NCBI GenBank assembly: GCA_022885665.1
Contig: JAGQDJ010000040.1
Location: forward strand, 186,001-250,000
DNA length: 64,000 bases
Reading direction: 5' to 3'
Origin: Triops longicaudatus
Taxonomy: Eukaryota > Arthropoda > Branchiopoda > Notostraca > Triopsidae
This document shows positions 48,901 to 60,667 of the stretch, in pieces (the stretch's first letter is position 1; every line of letters starts with the position of its first letter). A model generated the notes under the pieces. The model was given only the letters and a program-made list of their open reading frames with translations. It was not told where the DNA came from and made no database searches. Position numbers and translations under genes: made by a program.

Positions 48901-51900
48901 AAGATTTTCTGTTATCGAAATGCTTTACACACACTTGTGAAAATTGTACAGTACCGTAGATTAGATAATAGCATGTTGTAACAGACAAAGCATCGTTTTA
49001 ATGTTAAGAAACTACGCTGCTTTGTACACGGTTCTAGTATTTTCTAAAATCTCTCTTGCCCTTTGCATAGGCGTAATTCGTATTACGCGACTGTGAGCAA
49101 TGTGACGTTTCTAAGAATGTTTTTATCGTGTACTACTTAATCCTGGACTGCACTGCGTTTAAAATTCTGAATCTCGATACGAAAACGGCTAAGTCTATCC
49201 ACTTGGGACAACTAGGAATTGCTTGCGTCGCCACGCGCCTTTAGTAGGCAACTAGCCAGTAGCCACTGGTAGAACACGCAATTAGTTGCAGGTAATTCCC
49301 ATTTTCCTTTCGACAATAGTACGTAACCGGGAGTTTCCACGTTTGGAGACCTAATCAGTACTATAGATCGAACCTTCATATTAGAACCCTAAGTACTAAA
49401 GCCTTCAAAACATGGTGATATTTCGGAGGAAAGAAGCGAGCTCTCATTGGATGCTCTTTTTTAACACATAAGCTGTTCTGTCGAGGTAAAAACAGAAGGA
49501 AAAAGCAATTCATTTCAAAGAATAATGTTGTATTTTCTTTCTGAATGAAAATCTAATAAACGTAATTTGACCGTGATATTTTCGATCGGATATACACAAC
49601 AAGATTGCAACAGTTGTTTCTGTTTACGCCAAAACCAACTTCCCTGGAACAGTGTTTGTCAATGAATAACCAGGATAAGTGGTCGCCGGCCTGCGGAAGG
49701 GAAAGGAAAAGTTTAAATTGGGGGAAGAAAGTTTCCGAGTAAGGCTTTACTCAACGCTTTTCCTTTCGTCCTAAAATTAACGACCTTAGATGACCTCTCC
49801 AACGTTCGTTCGCGTAAACACGACAGGCAACGCAGGAGGAGATGCCGACTGAAACCCAACATAATTCCCTGGAAAGGCATAAGAGTACAGGTTTCCCGGA
49901 ATTGGCAAATGAGTCTTGGGTTCAGGGTATTAGCAAATATTTTTAGGGGCTGTAAGGGAGACCAGAAAGAAGAGGTGGCAAGAAGCTTCCCTTCAAACCC
50001 TTGCAATACTTCTTAACATGCTTCACCGATGGAAATCAGTAGGTTGGGCGCTAGAAGAACACCTTTAGGGTTCTTGAGGCCTGATTTTTGAGGGCTTTTG
50101 TTGTGGCTCAGTGGGTTTCTCTTTTTCGGGGGATGGAAGTGGGTGGAAATTTTAGGCTGAAAGCCCAAAAAGGAAAAAGAGAGAGCGGGAAGACCGCATT
50201 TCGGCCACTGACCTGTCTGCCCATCGACCTAACTTGACTTAGGGGACAAAGGGTGAACGACCCTATCTTCTTGAACTACGATGCCGGGTTCTTAAAATCA
50301 GCTCCGCCCAAAGCCCAAAATAAATCCTCTCCCCCTAACAAAAATTTAACACCCTTGCAAAAGTTTGGCATGCGAAACGAACTGGACAACCAGAAGGGGT
50401 CGAGAATGTAAACCCAAGTCACCATTGCTTCAGAGAAGGTTACTGTCCCTTCTGATAACCCTGGGTCACGCTAGAAAAGGTCAGGCCAACGACCGAAAAT
50501 TTTCAGAGACGCCATCGATGAACAGGAAGCTCACAAGTTTCACAAAAAGCCACCAGGAAACTCATACAAACGTTTAGGTCCTTTATCCCTGTTCTCAGTA
50601 GAAAGGAAGTAAGGCTTGCGTTAGTTATCTCACTCGGACGCCCATAGAACAACCTGTGCTACGCTGTAATACGGAGTTGCGCATGAACATCATTAGTAGC
50701 CATCCATTATTAATAGTGATGACTGTTATAAATATAATTCTTAATTACATTTTGATCATATATATTATAGTTGGCTTTAGGACTGCTAATGATTCTTTAT
50801 TTGCTAAATAAAGTTACGATTTAAGAATAAAAGTGTATATAATTTTTTTTGGAACGTCGCGTGTTTCAAATAGCTTTAGCCCTCAGTTTTCGACCTGGCT
50901 GACAATGCCCGCCGTTTTTCTAATGAGACTACCTATTTTCGGCGAAAATTAATCGTTCTGTGCTACAATGGAAAATGGGGAAAGTAGGTGACGTGTAATA
51001 AAGACTGAGCATTACTGGGTTGGGTGTTATACTCTTGGAAGGTTCCATGAATACGACCTCACAGAAAAGTTGCTACATAACGTACGAATATCAGGTCATG
51101 CCAACCTTTACAATCGAACCCGGGTACCAGCATCCCGGGTCGCAGCTGCTGATTTCTATAGAAAAATCCCAGGTGATGGTAGCCTTTGCTCAGAAGCAAC
51201 TTTCTTTTATGGAAACTGGTATGTTCTGGGTACAAAGTGGTAAAGAGAGGGCGTACACGCCCTATATAGATAATAGTTTGGTATTAACTTGATTTTACGA
51301 TAAGTGGGGCATTATTCAGTGAACTTATTTTTTATTTTTTCGATTGCAAGGCACTATTTTTTTTTCTTTTAGAACACAAGTAGCAAAGAAGTTGATTCAA
51401 TTTCAGGGTCGTCAAAAAAGGTTAAGTTAGCGGCTTACTGTTTCCCGTTTTGTTAAGCGGTAACCTCACAAAAACCGTATGATGTATATCAAGCACCGTA
51501 TTCTCGATAGAGAATCCGTAAGGTCGCGCAATGGACAGAGCTTATTTATCTCATGACCTAATTTTCCCTATCTAACTATTACAGGATGGTGAGGACAAAA
51601 CAACAGGAGGTCTCATGGCAACCCTTTGACCTAACTAGCAGCGAAGGATTCCGAGAAAAGGGCATTATGGCCAGACAAAAGAATGGGACAGGGAGATGGG
51701 GAAATGCATGGGGGATGCTAGTCGGAAAAGTGCAGGCAAGGGAAAAGCTGTTACTACCCCTAACCAAACACTCCGCCTGAAGAACTCGTTTAGGAAACGT
51801 TCAAATTTAGAATGGGTAATTTTAAATAGCACAGCGCTGCGCAACATTACGTAAGTTGCTTTTGTCAAATATTTGTATTATGTTTCTACGACAAGCAATT

Positions 51901-51926
51901 CGATAAGCGTCTATTGTTTTACAAGT
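45958..51926. other. Six-kilobase region without recognised genes
   Basis: The bZIP promoter and non-coding first exon(s) probably occupy the left part. The rest has only short open frames; 49713-50006 (-) and 51020-51292 (+) are the longest, and neither resembles a known protein. I saw no tRNA, terminal inverted repeat or CRISPR-like array. The region could be long-range regulatory DNA for the bZIP gene. Confidence 0.45.
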
Positions 51927-52331
51927 TTACTTTTTCTTTATAACGTGCTGCAAGTCATATTTACCCCGTACGCACTTAATTTTAACACCAGGAACGTCCT
52001 GCAACCTGCCTACTCGCGTTAAAACGATATTGTGTTCCTGTAAATTGTGTCCTTCCCCAGGAACATATGCGACCAATTCTTTGCCGTTGCTCAAACGGAC
52101 CAGAACGGATTTACGGTTCGCAGAATTAGGTTTTTTGGGTTTCTTAATAAGAGTTTTTAAGACAACGCCTTTCATAAACGGCTGACCGTCTAAAGGCTTA
52201 CGCTTAGTGCACGTTTTCTTGTGGGGGCCATGTTTATGCATGTATAGAAGGGAGGCGTTTCTGACTTGATTCACCGTAGGCAAGGGATTGAGAGACAGGC
52301 CGAAACTTGTGGTCTTAGACAAAACGGTCAT
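51927..52331 (-). CDS. MRPS12: Mitochondrial ribosomal protein S12 (uS12m)
   Basis: One coding exon encodes 134 residues (Drosophila tko is 140). The S12 signature is intact: GVVLKTLIKKPKKPNSANRK, VLVRLSNGKELVAYVPGEGHNLQEHN and VLTRVGRLQDVPGVKIKCVRGKYDL. The loop KKPKKPNSA lies at the decoding centre, where streptomycin-resistance changes occur in bacteria. Residues 1-25 form a probable mitochondrial presequence. The ATG at 52331 is chosen because upstream in-frame codons to the splice acceptor at 52370 contain no other ATG. A non-coding exon upstream is likely. Confidence 0.95.
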   Translation of the reverse strand: MTVLSKTTSFGLSLNPLPTVNQVRNASLLYMHKHGPHKKTCTKRKPLDGQPFMKGVVLKTLIKKPKKPNSANRKSVLVRLSNGKELVAYVPGEGHNLQEHNIVLTRVGRLQDVPGVKIKCVRGKYDLQHVIKKK

Positions 52332-53734
52332 GGGGCTAAAAAATCGCGACTGTGTTGACAAGTGTTGGCCTAAAACGAAATTTGAAAGACAAGACAGTTA
52401 GCTTTCACAATGCAAAACACTAATTATTTACTTAATTGTCCCCATGGTTGTAGACAAGCTCGCTGCACAGCAGAGCACAAAGACTGAAGAGGCTTCAAAA
52501 CTTGCATTTACTGCAATACAGTAATATATTAATAAGAGAACTGGCAAAATTAGTAGCTTTAATAACTTCTATGTCTACAATTTCAGATTAACGCGTACAA
52601 GTGCTACTTACTTTGCACAGAAGTTTGTCAAGCAAATAAACAAAAACACTTATGGACACATGCGGAAAACAATGTATACAATACAGTGAAGACGGCGTTC
52701 AATCACCGGCCACGTGCCTCTGTATTGGCAGCACTAGTCGACAGCGGGAAAATGTAAAAGCCTTCGTCGAAGCGAAGACTACAATTGCTTGAAAACACTG
52801 GATTTCGCTCCCCCCCACAAAAAGAAGTCTGTCCTGTAAGTATATGTTTTTTTTTTTCGATATTACGTCTATTTTTCTATTACAGTAGAATATTGCATTT
52901 TATAAATAATCAAAAGACTACTTTGGTTTATTCAAGTTGCGGGAGAGCCGTCTTCAAATACAGCCCGTGAGTATCGAGCTAAACAGTAATTCAGTACTTA
53001 CCGAATAGGGCCACTAAACGACTGACGGTGAGAAAACCGTTTTTTTTAGTACGTGTTTAATTATTTTTCTTTGTCACAGTGTCACTCGATTGCCTACAAA
53101 AGTAGCAGTTATTTATACCTTCCATTTCATTTATTGCGGGTGATGGGGAATAGGGTCTATAGTAGAAGTAGTTAGCTAAAACGCGTTAATAATCTCTAGA
53201 GTTGAAGGCTGGTACAGACATATTGTGTGTGTACTATCATAAGTTGTCTCATATGATTAGAGAAAAGCGTACGCACACATTACGAACGCGAGAAAATTTT
53301 TGATTTCAAATTTAGAAACTTAACCTACTGGGAGGCTATAACGCATTTTACTTTTGATTTAATTCCTTGTATTGAAGCTACCCTATGGTAGTCTTTACGT
53401 AACCTCGATACGTGAATATGACGTGTTCTATTCTCACTTTATGTACTGTTAGTGAAGCTAATCACAAGTAAGACGCAATTACATCTAACTGTGAAATGCA
53501 AGGAGCAAAGAGTTAAGCTCAAGGCCGATCCCTAGTATATCGTCATAATCGTCCGATAAAATTTCAAAGTATACTAAGTAGTAACCTCGCATATAAATCT
53601 GTATTTTGGCCCGTTGACTGAACAACAATAAGTGACACCATTGCACAAGAGGCAACAATCACCGATGGCAACCAGAGATATCCGTATCGCCCCAAATTAG
53701 TATTCAGATAATTAAAGCCAATTTACGATTTACG
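52332..53734. other. Spacer MRPS12 / TMEM214
   Basis: This contains the MRPS12 5' exon and promoter and the TMEM214 3' UTR. I recognise no further gene or repeat. Confidence 0.45.
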
Positions 53735-56659
53735 TCAATGTGACCCAGCGCATAATCCCACCGAATGAAGAATCTTATGATACAAGTGATAGATCTGATC
53801 CAATGCGGAAGCACTCATTACTTTGACATCACTGGAATATTTGACCCAGTCAACCCTACGTAAAATAATGCTGAGCTTTAGTCTAGGATTATTTATCTCC
53901 AAAACTTACTTAGCCAAAGAGTCGGCAATCGTATCCTTGGTAACCCCAACCTGCTGTGCAGCAACTTGCCACGCTTGCACGCTATAATTTATTGTTTGTT
54001 CCTTGAACGTAGATAGCCTGTCTCTGACTGTGTCTTGCAAACCGGGTGCGTACTCTTCAACCTAAATTCGAAATCATCGTCGTAAGTACAGTAATTAAAA
54101 AGAATTCGTACCTTCTGTATAAAAATGGTCGCATAAGACTTAATACATTCTGAAGCAGCCGCCCAAGCCGGTTGGACTTGCTCCCAAGCAGTTAACACGA
54201 AGGGTGCTACTTGCTCATGTACGCGTTTGTAACTAGACTCGCACCACCTAATGGACACAGATGCAAGAAAAATAAGTGACAAATTTAGGACGATTTCCTA
54301 CAATGGATCTAGTTTTTCCTTACTTCGGCAAATCTCTGGTGTAGTTCTCTACAAAAAGATACGCTTCGCTAGAACGTAGCGTTCCCACGTACTTATCAAC
54401 GGCTCGTCCAAGCTTTCCATCTAAAAAGAGGAAAGGGTTGTTTGCGTTTCCGCAACTGGACTTTTTCACATAATAGGTAAATACTTACCACAAAACCGTC
54501 CATTGCCGTGGACCTGGGCATCATACCATGCTAGGCCAGCCAAAGCACACAAGAGTAATGTGTTCAAAAGCGCCCAGGAACGGCCACGGCGAACTGACAT
54601 ATTGGAAAGCAGAAACTGAAAACGAAACGAAAAACAAGCTTAACTAGTGTAAAGCCCTCGCTTCTTTCACCGTTAAAATGAGAGGTTTAAGAGAGCAAAA
54701 CTAACAGTGTAGCACGAGGACTCGAGGGAGACTACATGTCTATATTTAACTTTAAAAGACAGGAGTGCCAACTCCAACCAAAAACCACAGGACAACTGTA
54801 AAACCATGCAAAAATGTGCTCAACAATATTTGGGAAACAACAAAATGACGCCACGTGAAGTGTAGGAGGCACTTCTTACCTGGATATGCGACATGGACTG
54901 CTTTGCTTGTTCAGAAACTTTGCCGTGGTTCACTGACCGATGTGCAGCCCCTAGCATTTCTATTAGCGTTGGGCGAAGAACAGGCAAAGAGACCTTTGTT
55001 GACACTATAAGGAAAGGAGTTTTTCATGTAAGTTTTAAATCTAGGTCGAAAATTTGTTTACCCAATTTTCCCAAAAGTACTGTTGAGGCTGGAATGTGAG
55101 AAGGAAAACACTGGTTCCATGCAGAGTGCGTGCTGGGGTCCTTCTCTAGCCCCAGTACTAGCAAGGATAGAATCTGTAACCAAACATAATTACAAACGAG
55201 CCTTCTAGCACACACACACACAAAATATTCTTACTTCTTTTTGTCTACTGTCATCGCTATTTTGCTCAACGCGCTCTAGGAGCTCGACAAACACGGTATG
55301 TAAGACTTTTTCAGGATGTCCCGTAATGAATATAGCCTAGAGAAACAAAATACCTCAATTAGTAGGGTAAAGGATTAAAATGGCAAACCATACTTTGAGC
55401 TTGGGATAAAGCGCTAGGAGCTCTTTATGAACGTGCACAGGTAAAGAAAGGCCATTTGAAACAGGGAAGACCAGGTCCAATATGCGCAAGAAATACTTGG
55501 GTTCAAATACATTCGTCGCAGACTTTAAATCTTTATGCTGGTTCAGCAAGTTGGTCAAGAAGTTCATCGCAAAACGTCCATAGTGTTTGGAACCCAGGTA
55601 TGGAAGCATTAACTTAAACCAAACTACACGGAAAGGTAAATTAATCGCCAATAATGGTCATTTACAAGAATTTTACCATTCAAACCACATTTGGGGTTGC
55701 GTCGAGCAGCCTGTCCTAGCAGCCAACATACAGAAAGGTAAATAGGGGGGCGGTTCACATAAGCCTGCGCCGTTTCGAAGACGAAATCGACACTCCTGTT
55801 GCTTAAGTCAGGTTTCTGCAAAATCAGAAGCTGAAGTAGCACTTTGTAGCCATTGACAGGCAGGCCTACACGAAAAAGATCTATAATTTACTGGAATCGG
55901 GGAATCTTTTCATACCTTTTCCTGCATCTTGAATGACAGCAAGAGCAGACTGTTCGCAGAACACTCCCAACACGTCTTCCGACCTCCCGTCTTCTAAATC
56001 GGTAATGAATTTCTGAAGATATAGGCGAACATCTGTTGGCAGGTCTGATGCTGGGTATTCTGGGCTTTTGTCAGCAAAAGTAGGATCCGTAGGAAAGTTT
56101 AAGTTGAGATTCAAATACGAAACCAAGTCCTTTAACCACAGAATAGGACTGTTGGTAAATCGGGCTTTCACTATGTCGACCACTTGAGTGATTTCGCTCA
56201 AACTTAACTGCAGGAAACGTTCATTAACGCCGAACTTAACAGCAAAAATGGAGCCGTACCTGTTTTAATGCTTCGTCAAAATTTTTTGGCCCTTCGGGCT
56301 TCTTTTCAGCTATCTTTTTGTCACTCTTTTTCTTAGCTTCTGCTGCAGCTTGCGTTTTAGCAGCCGAGGAAGATTTTGCCTTTTCAGCTTCTCTGGCTTT
56401 AATTTTCGACTCGGGATCTAAAGCTGAGAATCTGGTTTCTCCTGATCCCACACCAACTATGAATGAAAAGATATCATAAGTACAACTATTCTTCCTTTTG
56501 TTCAATTTACTCACCTAATTCCTCCAACTTGGGTGCATTTACAAGGAAGGTATCAGATTTCTCTTGTTTTGACTTGTCATTCTTCTTGCCAGCTGCGCCG
56601 GTTGCTTTAGTTCCCTTTTTAGGTTTGCTGACTACTTCCCATTGATTAGTGCTCACCAT
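53735..56659 (-). CDS. TMEM214: Transmembrane protein 214 (TMEM214)
   Basis: Thirteen exons: 56515-56659, 56260-56456, 55916-56207, 55677-55865, 55394-55623, 55235-55336, 55062-55173, 54880-55004, 54489-54615, 54324-54420, 54112-54247, 53910-54061 and 53735-53855. They close to 674 residues (human 689). The protein begins MVSTNQWEVVSKPKKG and has a Lys/Ala-rich stretch, then the conserved central helical domain (WLKDLVSYLNLNL, CWLLGQAARRNPKCGL, WFKLMLPYLGSKHYG, GLSLPVHVHKELLALYPKLKAI) and one clear membrane segment near residue 480 (SWALLNTLLLCALAGLAWYDAQ). TMEM214 is an ER membrane protein linked to caspase-4 activation under ER stress in mammals. Its role in arthropods is unknown. The 13-intron model keeps frame throughout. 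Intron 6 holds a short (CA)n run near 55210-55222. Confidence 0.94.
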
Positions 56660-57077
56660 TTTAAACACGACTGTAAGTATGCAAGAGGTTAATGTCTTTC
56701 AGTCCGGCTTTCCAACTTTCTACAGCCCGCTTACTAAATATTTGACGTCACCGTGGAAACAGCCTAGCTCCGCCTTAATATTTGACGTGTCCCTAGGAGC
56801 GCTGCCAAATATAGAAAATTAGTTTAAATTAGTTTGTTTTTATATTATTAGTGACGAGAATTTAATGAATCTTATGAAAATAAAAAGACATATTTATAAA
56901 ATTTTATCTTGTTTCATGTCAGATCAGAAAAGGGCAATTCCACATCACCCGATTTGTTTGTTACGCCGCTTTACACTAGGGGCCACTAGAGTAGCCTTCC
57001 GCGTTGTCCGTACATCGTCCTGTGTCAGTGTAGAATTCTTGTAGGTTAACAACTCTTCTAAACTAAGGACAGGCAAA
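56660..57077. promoter_or_regulatory. Divergent promoter of two ER genes, with twin TGACGT motifs
   Basis: There are 418 nt between the starts of TMEM214 (-) and SSR1 (+), two ER-membrane genes. A 12-nt direct repeat AATATTTGACGT occurs at 56737-56748 and 56777-56788, exactly 40 nt apart. The first continues to the CRE TGACGTCA (56743-56750), the second to TGACGTG (56783-56789), the core of the UPR element recognised by ATF6/XBP1. Shared ER-stress control is an inference. Confidence 0.55.
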
Positions 57078-58263
57078 ATGTGGAAAATGTGCAGCAAACT
57101 TCTTCTTCTTTTGTTACTTGTACTGCCGTTAGTTTTAACGGTCACCAAGCCAGGTACGTATTTACGTAAAAAATTGAATTTGCCGTAAATAAGCTTAAAT
57201 GTTTAAAGCATATGCGTAAAGCTAACGGGACTTCGTCTCGTCCTTCAACTTGTGCCTTTTTTTTCGCATATCTGTAGCAAGCCACCTTGTATACGCCGAA
57301 GACGAGTTGGAAGGTGAAGATGAAATTGCTGAAGATGCCGATGTGTCTGATGATGGTGCTCCCGAGGCAGATGTACACGAAAACGCTGAAGAAGCCGATT
57401 CTGACGATTCTCCCAAAGCCTCTCCTAATGCCGACGCAACGATTCTTTTCACGAAACCAACAGGCTCGTCAAATCTTGGTATGTATTGGGTAGCTGTCGA
57501 AGATGAAGAGCACAACTGTCATTTCCATGTTTTTGTAGATCTTCCCGCTGGCAAAATCGTCGAATTTTTGGTAGGCTTTACCAACAAAGGTGACCAAGAT
57601 ATGCTCGTTGAAAGCATTGACGCTGCTTTCCTCTATCCTATGGATCACACTTTCGTCATTCAGAACTTCTCCGCGGTACCGTACTTGAAAGCCGTCAAGC
57701 CCGGTCAGCAGAGCACTTTCGCCTACTCCTTCATCCCCGCTGATGCCTTCGCCGGCCGTCCCTTCGGCTTGGCCGTGAACTTGGCTTACCGTGATATGGT
57801 ACTTTCCAATTACGTTCTAAAAGAGCATTTCTGTATTCGTCATTCGATTGTTTTCATTGTTTAGGATAACCGCGCCTTCCGCCAAACACTCTTTAACGAG
57901 ACTGTGAACATTATCGAAGTTGAAGAAGGTTTGGATGGAGAAACGTTGTTCCTCTACGTTTTCCTTGCAGCTGGCGCCGTGTTGCTCTTAGTCCTCGGCC
58001 AACAAGCGTTGGTAGCTGCTGGCAAGAAACGATTGAGCAGTGGGCGAAGCGAAAGCTCAGGAACTAAGGCCACATCGTCCGTGTCCGATGATGGGATCGA
58101 TTACGACTGGATTCCCAAAGGAACTCTTTCCGAACTTAGTAAGTTGTTTCGTGTGATTATGTTGTCTTGTACGCTAATTGTTCCATTCGTAGGCAAAAGC
58201 CCCAAGAAAAGCCCCCGTCGCAGCCCACGACAACGCAAAGTCAAAGGAGGATCGGACGAGTAA
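57078..58263 (+). CDS. SSR1: Translocon-associated protein subunit alpha (SSR1/TRAP-alpha)
   Basis: Exons 57078-57153, 57278-57798, 57865-58138 and 58193-58263 join to 313 residues (human 286). There is a signal peptide (KLLLLLLLVLPLVLTV), a long acidic lumenal segment (EDELEGEDEIAEDADV... ~28-75), the conserved lumenal domain with AFAGRPFGLAVNLAYRD, a membrane segment (LFLYVFLAAGAVLLLVLGQ) and a basic cytosolic tail with SPKKSPRRSPRQRK. The TRAP complex sits next to the Sec61 translocon and helps insertion and folding of some secretory proteins. An AATAAA lies at 58285-58290, 22 nt after the stop. The extra acidic length is the main difference from the vertebrate protein. The start ATG is the only one near the TSS side. 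Confidence 0.96.
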
Positions 58264-59151
58264 ATAGGTTAGGTGCGAATTTGAAATAAAGTGCATTTTT
58301 TTCCCGTGAGTGAATCGAGTGAGTCTTTGAATCCCTACAAGTTAGGAATAAAGATAATAAAAGCCTGACCTATACCCCTTTCTGTTAGCCGTAAATTTTT
58401 TTACAGAAAACTTCCGTGTTACTTATACTCGAAAATTCTAAAAAAATAAGAGTGGTTATGGGTATACAGGACATCACCTGTTACAAGACGGTGGACAATA
58501 CATTCCCACTTTGGGATGAAAAGACAAAAAAATCTGTTTATTTTTATTATACGCAAGTAATAAAAAATAAGTAAACGGACGTTAAAGATAAGACTGTAAT
58601 TGAATCTTCAGGAAGTACAAGATTTTTCTTTTCTCGTTTTGGTCTCGAGCAACATTGGTCGGAATTTTTCAAGTTTGATTGTCCTTCAATCAGGAATAAA
58701 AGAGATATATCACAAAAGTTTTGTGTGTTGAAAGCCTACTATAACATCCAAAACGGATAACAATAATTAGCCATTTGATTAAAAATGCACTAAATGATTC
58801 TGTTTGTGCATTTCACAACAAATTGCACAAGTTCCCAACTTGAAAAAATTACGTTCATGACAACAAATGAACTTTTCCGAATGTTGGTAAAAGAATGGAA
58901 GGAAGGAGACGAAATTCAACCGCACGGCGGTCTTACAGTCCTTAAAAAGGCAATTATTTAACAATGTTTCCAGTTACGTGTGACACAGGTTCTCTGTTAG
59001 GCGTAAATTTTGGCTTTTTGGAATATAACAACGCTATAAAAATTATATTTTTAAAAAAACGGTTCTTTCTAGTGAGCATTGTGCGAAAAGGCAGCAAGAT
59101 AAGCTGACGACCTAATGTAATTAGTAAATAAGTTGTAGTTTGTAAAAAAAA
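58264..59151. other. Convergent spacer SSR1 / ataxin-1 gene
   Basis: This holds the 3' ends of both neighbours. A poly(A) signal AATAAA for SSR1 lies at 58285-58290. No other gene is recognised. Confidence 0.5.
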
Positions 59152-60667
59152 CTAATCTATACGCTGAGGCTTATCCATGTTCGCATGATCACTGGCTAAA
59201 GCCACTACCACATCTCCTGGCTCTAACGTTCCACAGTGTAGCTTATACCGGGCTTCGGAAAGAGACGGTTGAACAGAGCACCACCCGCGGCCCATAACAA
59301 AAAACGGCTGCTCGGAAGTTGTAGTCAGGGTTACCTATAATGAAAAATTATTTTGATTTTTTTAAAAATTATTTTTAGGTATATATAAAACATTCTATCA
59401 GCAACGCAAATAGAAGAATTTAAAAATTTGGGCTCGTCCGGGATTTGAACCCGGGACCTCTCGCACCCTAAGCGAGAATCATACCCCTAGACCAACGAGC
59501 CACCTGTTAAAAGTGTTTTTCCAGGACAATTTTGTAGTAGTTCATAAGTTTTGAAAAACCACAATCGATACAAAATTATGTTACATGGCATGTGCTTCCT
59601 TCCACGTTAAACACCAAGGATACTTGGTCACGGGCATTTGGCGTTAAACGTAATTCTACGACTGTAGATTTCTGCAAGCGTAATGACGGCGTTGCCTGGG
59701 CTGACGTGGCGAAGTCCTCTCCTGTGAGGTCTTCAACTTTTTTGAAACTGCCACCTGCTAGGGCTACCCAAGATCCTTTGTGAAATGGAGTCAAAGCTAC
59801 AGGTGTGGCAATAGTTGTCTGAGAAGCGGGCGATGAAGGCACTTCCTGGCTTTGAGCACGAACTGGCTGGGATACAGGAGTTTTCGCCTCTGGCTTACTG
59901 ACGGAACTGACAGATCTTGGCACCTGTGGAAGTACAGTCGCGGTGCTGCTTGGGTGCGACCAGGGCGGATTCGATACAGGTATGCTTTTCGCGTAAGGAG
60001 AAGAAGGTACCGAAATGGAAGAAGGCTCTGTTGCTATCATGCGTCGCTTTGATAACGGAGATGAGCCGGGGGAGGAGGACGAAGTACTAGCACGATGCAC
60101 ATCGTAGTTTTCGGGCAAAAGCTGAGGAAGAGGGGCCATGTCAAGATCAGATGGTCGAGTTTTCCAATTGTTCTGAGTAGGAGCCGGGCGAGTCAATTCG
60201 GGCTCAGGATAACGCAATGATAAACAGTAATTGGGAGTCGGCGCATTACTTAAGTGAAGGGGCACGGCTCTGGGTTCCGTATGGAATAGCGGTCGCGGCA
60301 AAGGATGATACTGTTGTAGGTATGTATTGTAGTAGGACTCCAGGAAGGAATGAGGGATGTTAGGTAAATACACGGGCGATACGTGATGGGATAAAGGAGG
60401 AAGCAAAGGAGGGGGAGGAGGATAGTGTGCTGCTGTTGTATCACGTTCTCTTTGCTGATCAATGAGCCAATTAGACACAGAGACATCAGGCGGTACCGCG
60501 CTCTGTGAAGAAAGATGATGATGAGCGTTATGGCTGGACGTCTGAATGTGCGTTACATTTGACGGGCTCTTTGTTCGCAATCTCGATAATTCAGGATTGG
60601 GAATAAGTACATTTGGAGCGAGCGGGTAAGGTGAATGATCATCGGGTGGGTAAGACGACGAATACAT
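59152..60667 (-). CDS. ATXN1: Ataxin-1 family AXH-domain protein
   Basis: Exons 59585-60667 and 59152-59334 join in frame to 421 residues. The N-terminal ~280 residues are Pro/Ser/His/Tyr-rich and low-complexity. The AXH domain then starts near residue 294: FHKGSWVALAGGSFKKVEDLTGEDFATSA..SLRLQKSTVVELR, and the second exon continues TTTSEQPFFVMGRGWCSVQPSLSEARYKLHCGTLEPGDVVVALAS. AXH mediates dimerisation, RNA binding and binding of Capicua and other repressors in ATXN1. No long polyglutamine tract is present, unlike human ATXN1, which fits the insect orthologues. The intron (59335-59584) contains a tRNA-Pro gene on the same strand. A CRE lies 47 nt upstream of the start codon. Confidence 0.92.
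59430..59501 (-). tRNA. tRNA-Pro (anticodon AGG)
   Basis: A 72-nt tRNA with a perfect 7-bp acceptor stem (GGCTCGT / ACGAGCC), a good D arm, anticodon stem CTCGC/GCGAG around the loop TTAGGGT (AGG at positions 34-36), a T arm with GGTTCAAATCC, and discriminator C. It lies within the intron of the ataxin-1 gene, same strand. No intron or encoded CCA. Pol III termination would be at the short T runs downstream. Confidence 0.97.

Noticed and set aside
49713..50006. 97-codon frame on - in a GC-richer patch
   Set aside because: No recognisable motif and no neighbouring exons; I could not support a gene.
51020..51292. 90-codon frame on +
   Set aside because: No homology, no splice context, isolated in a gene-poor region; likely chance.
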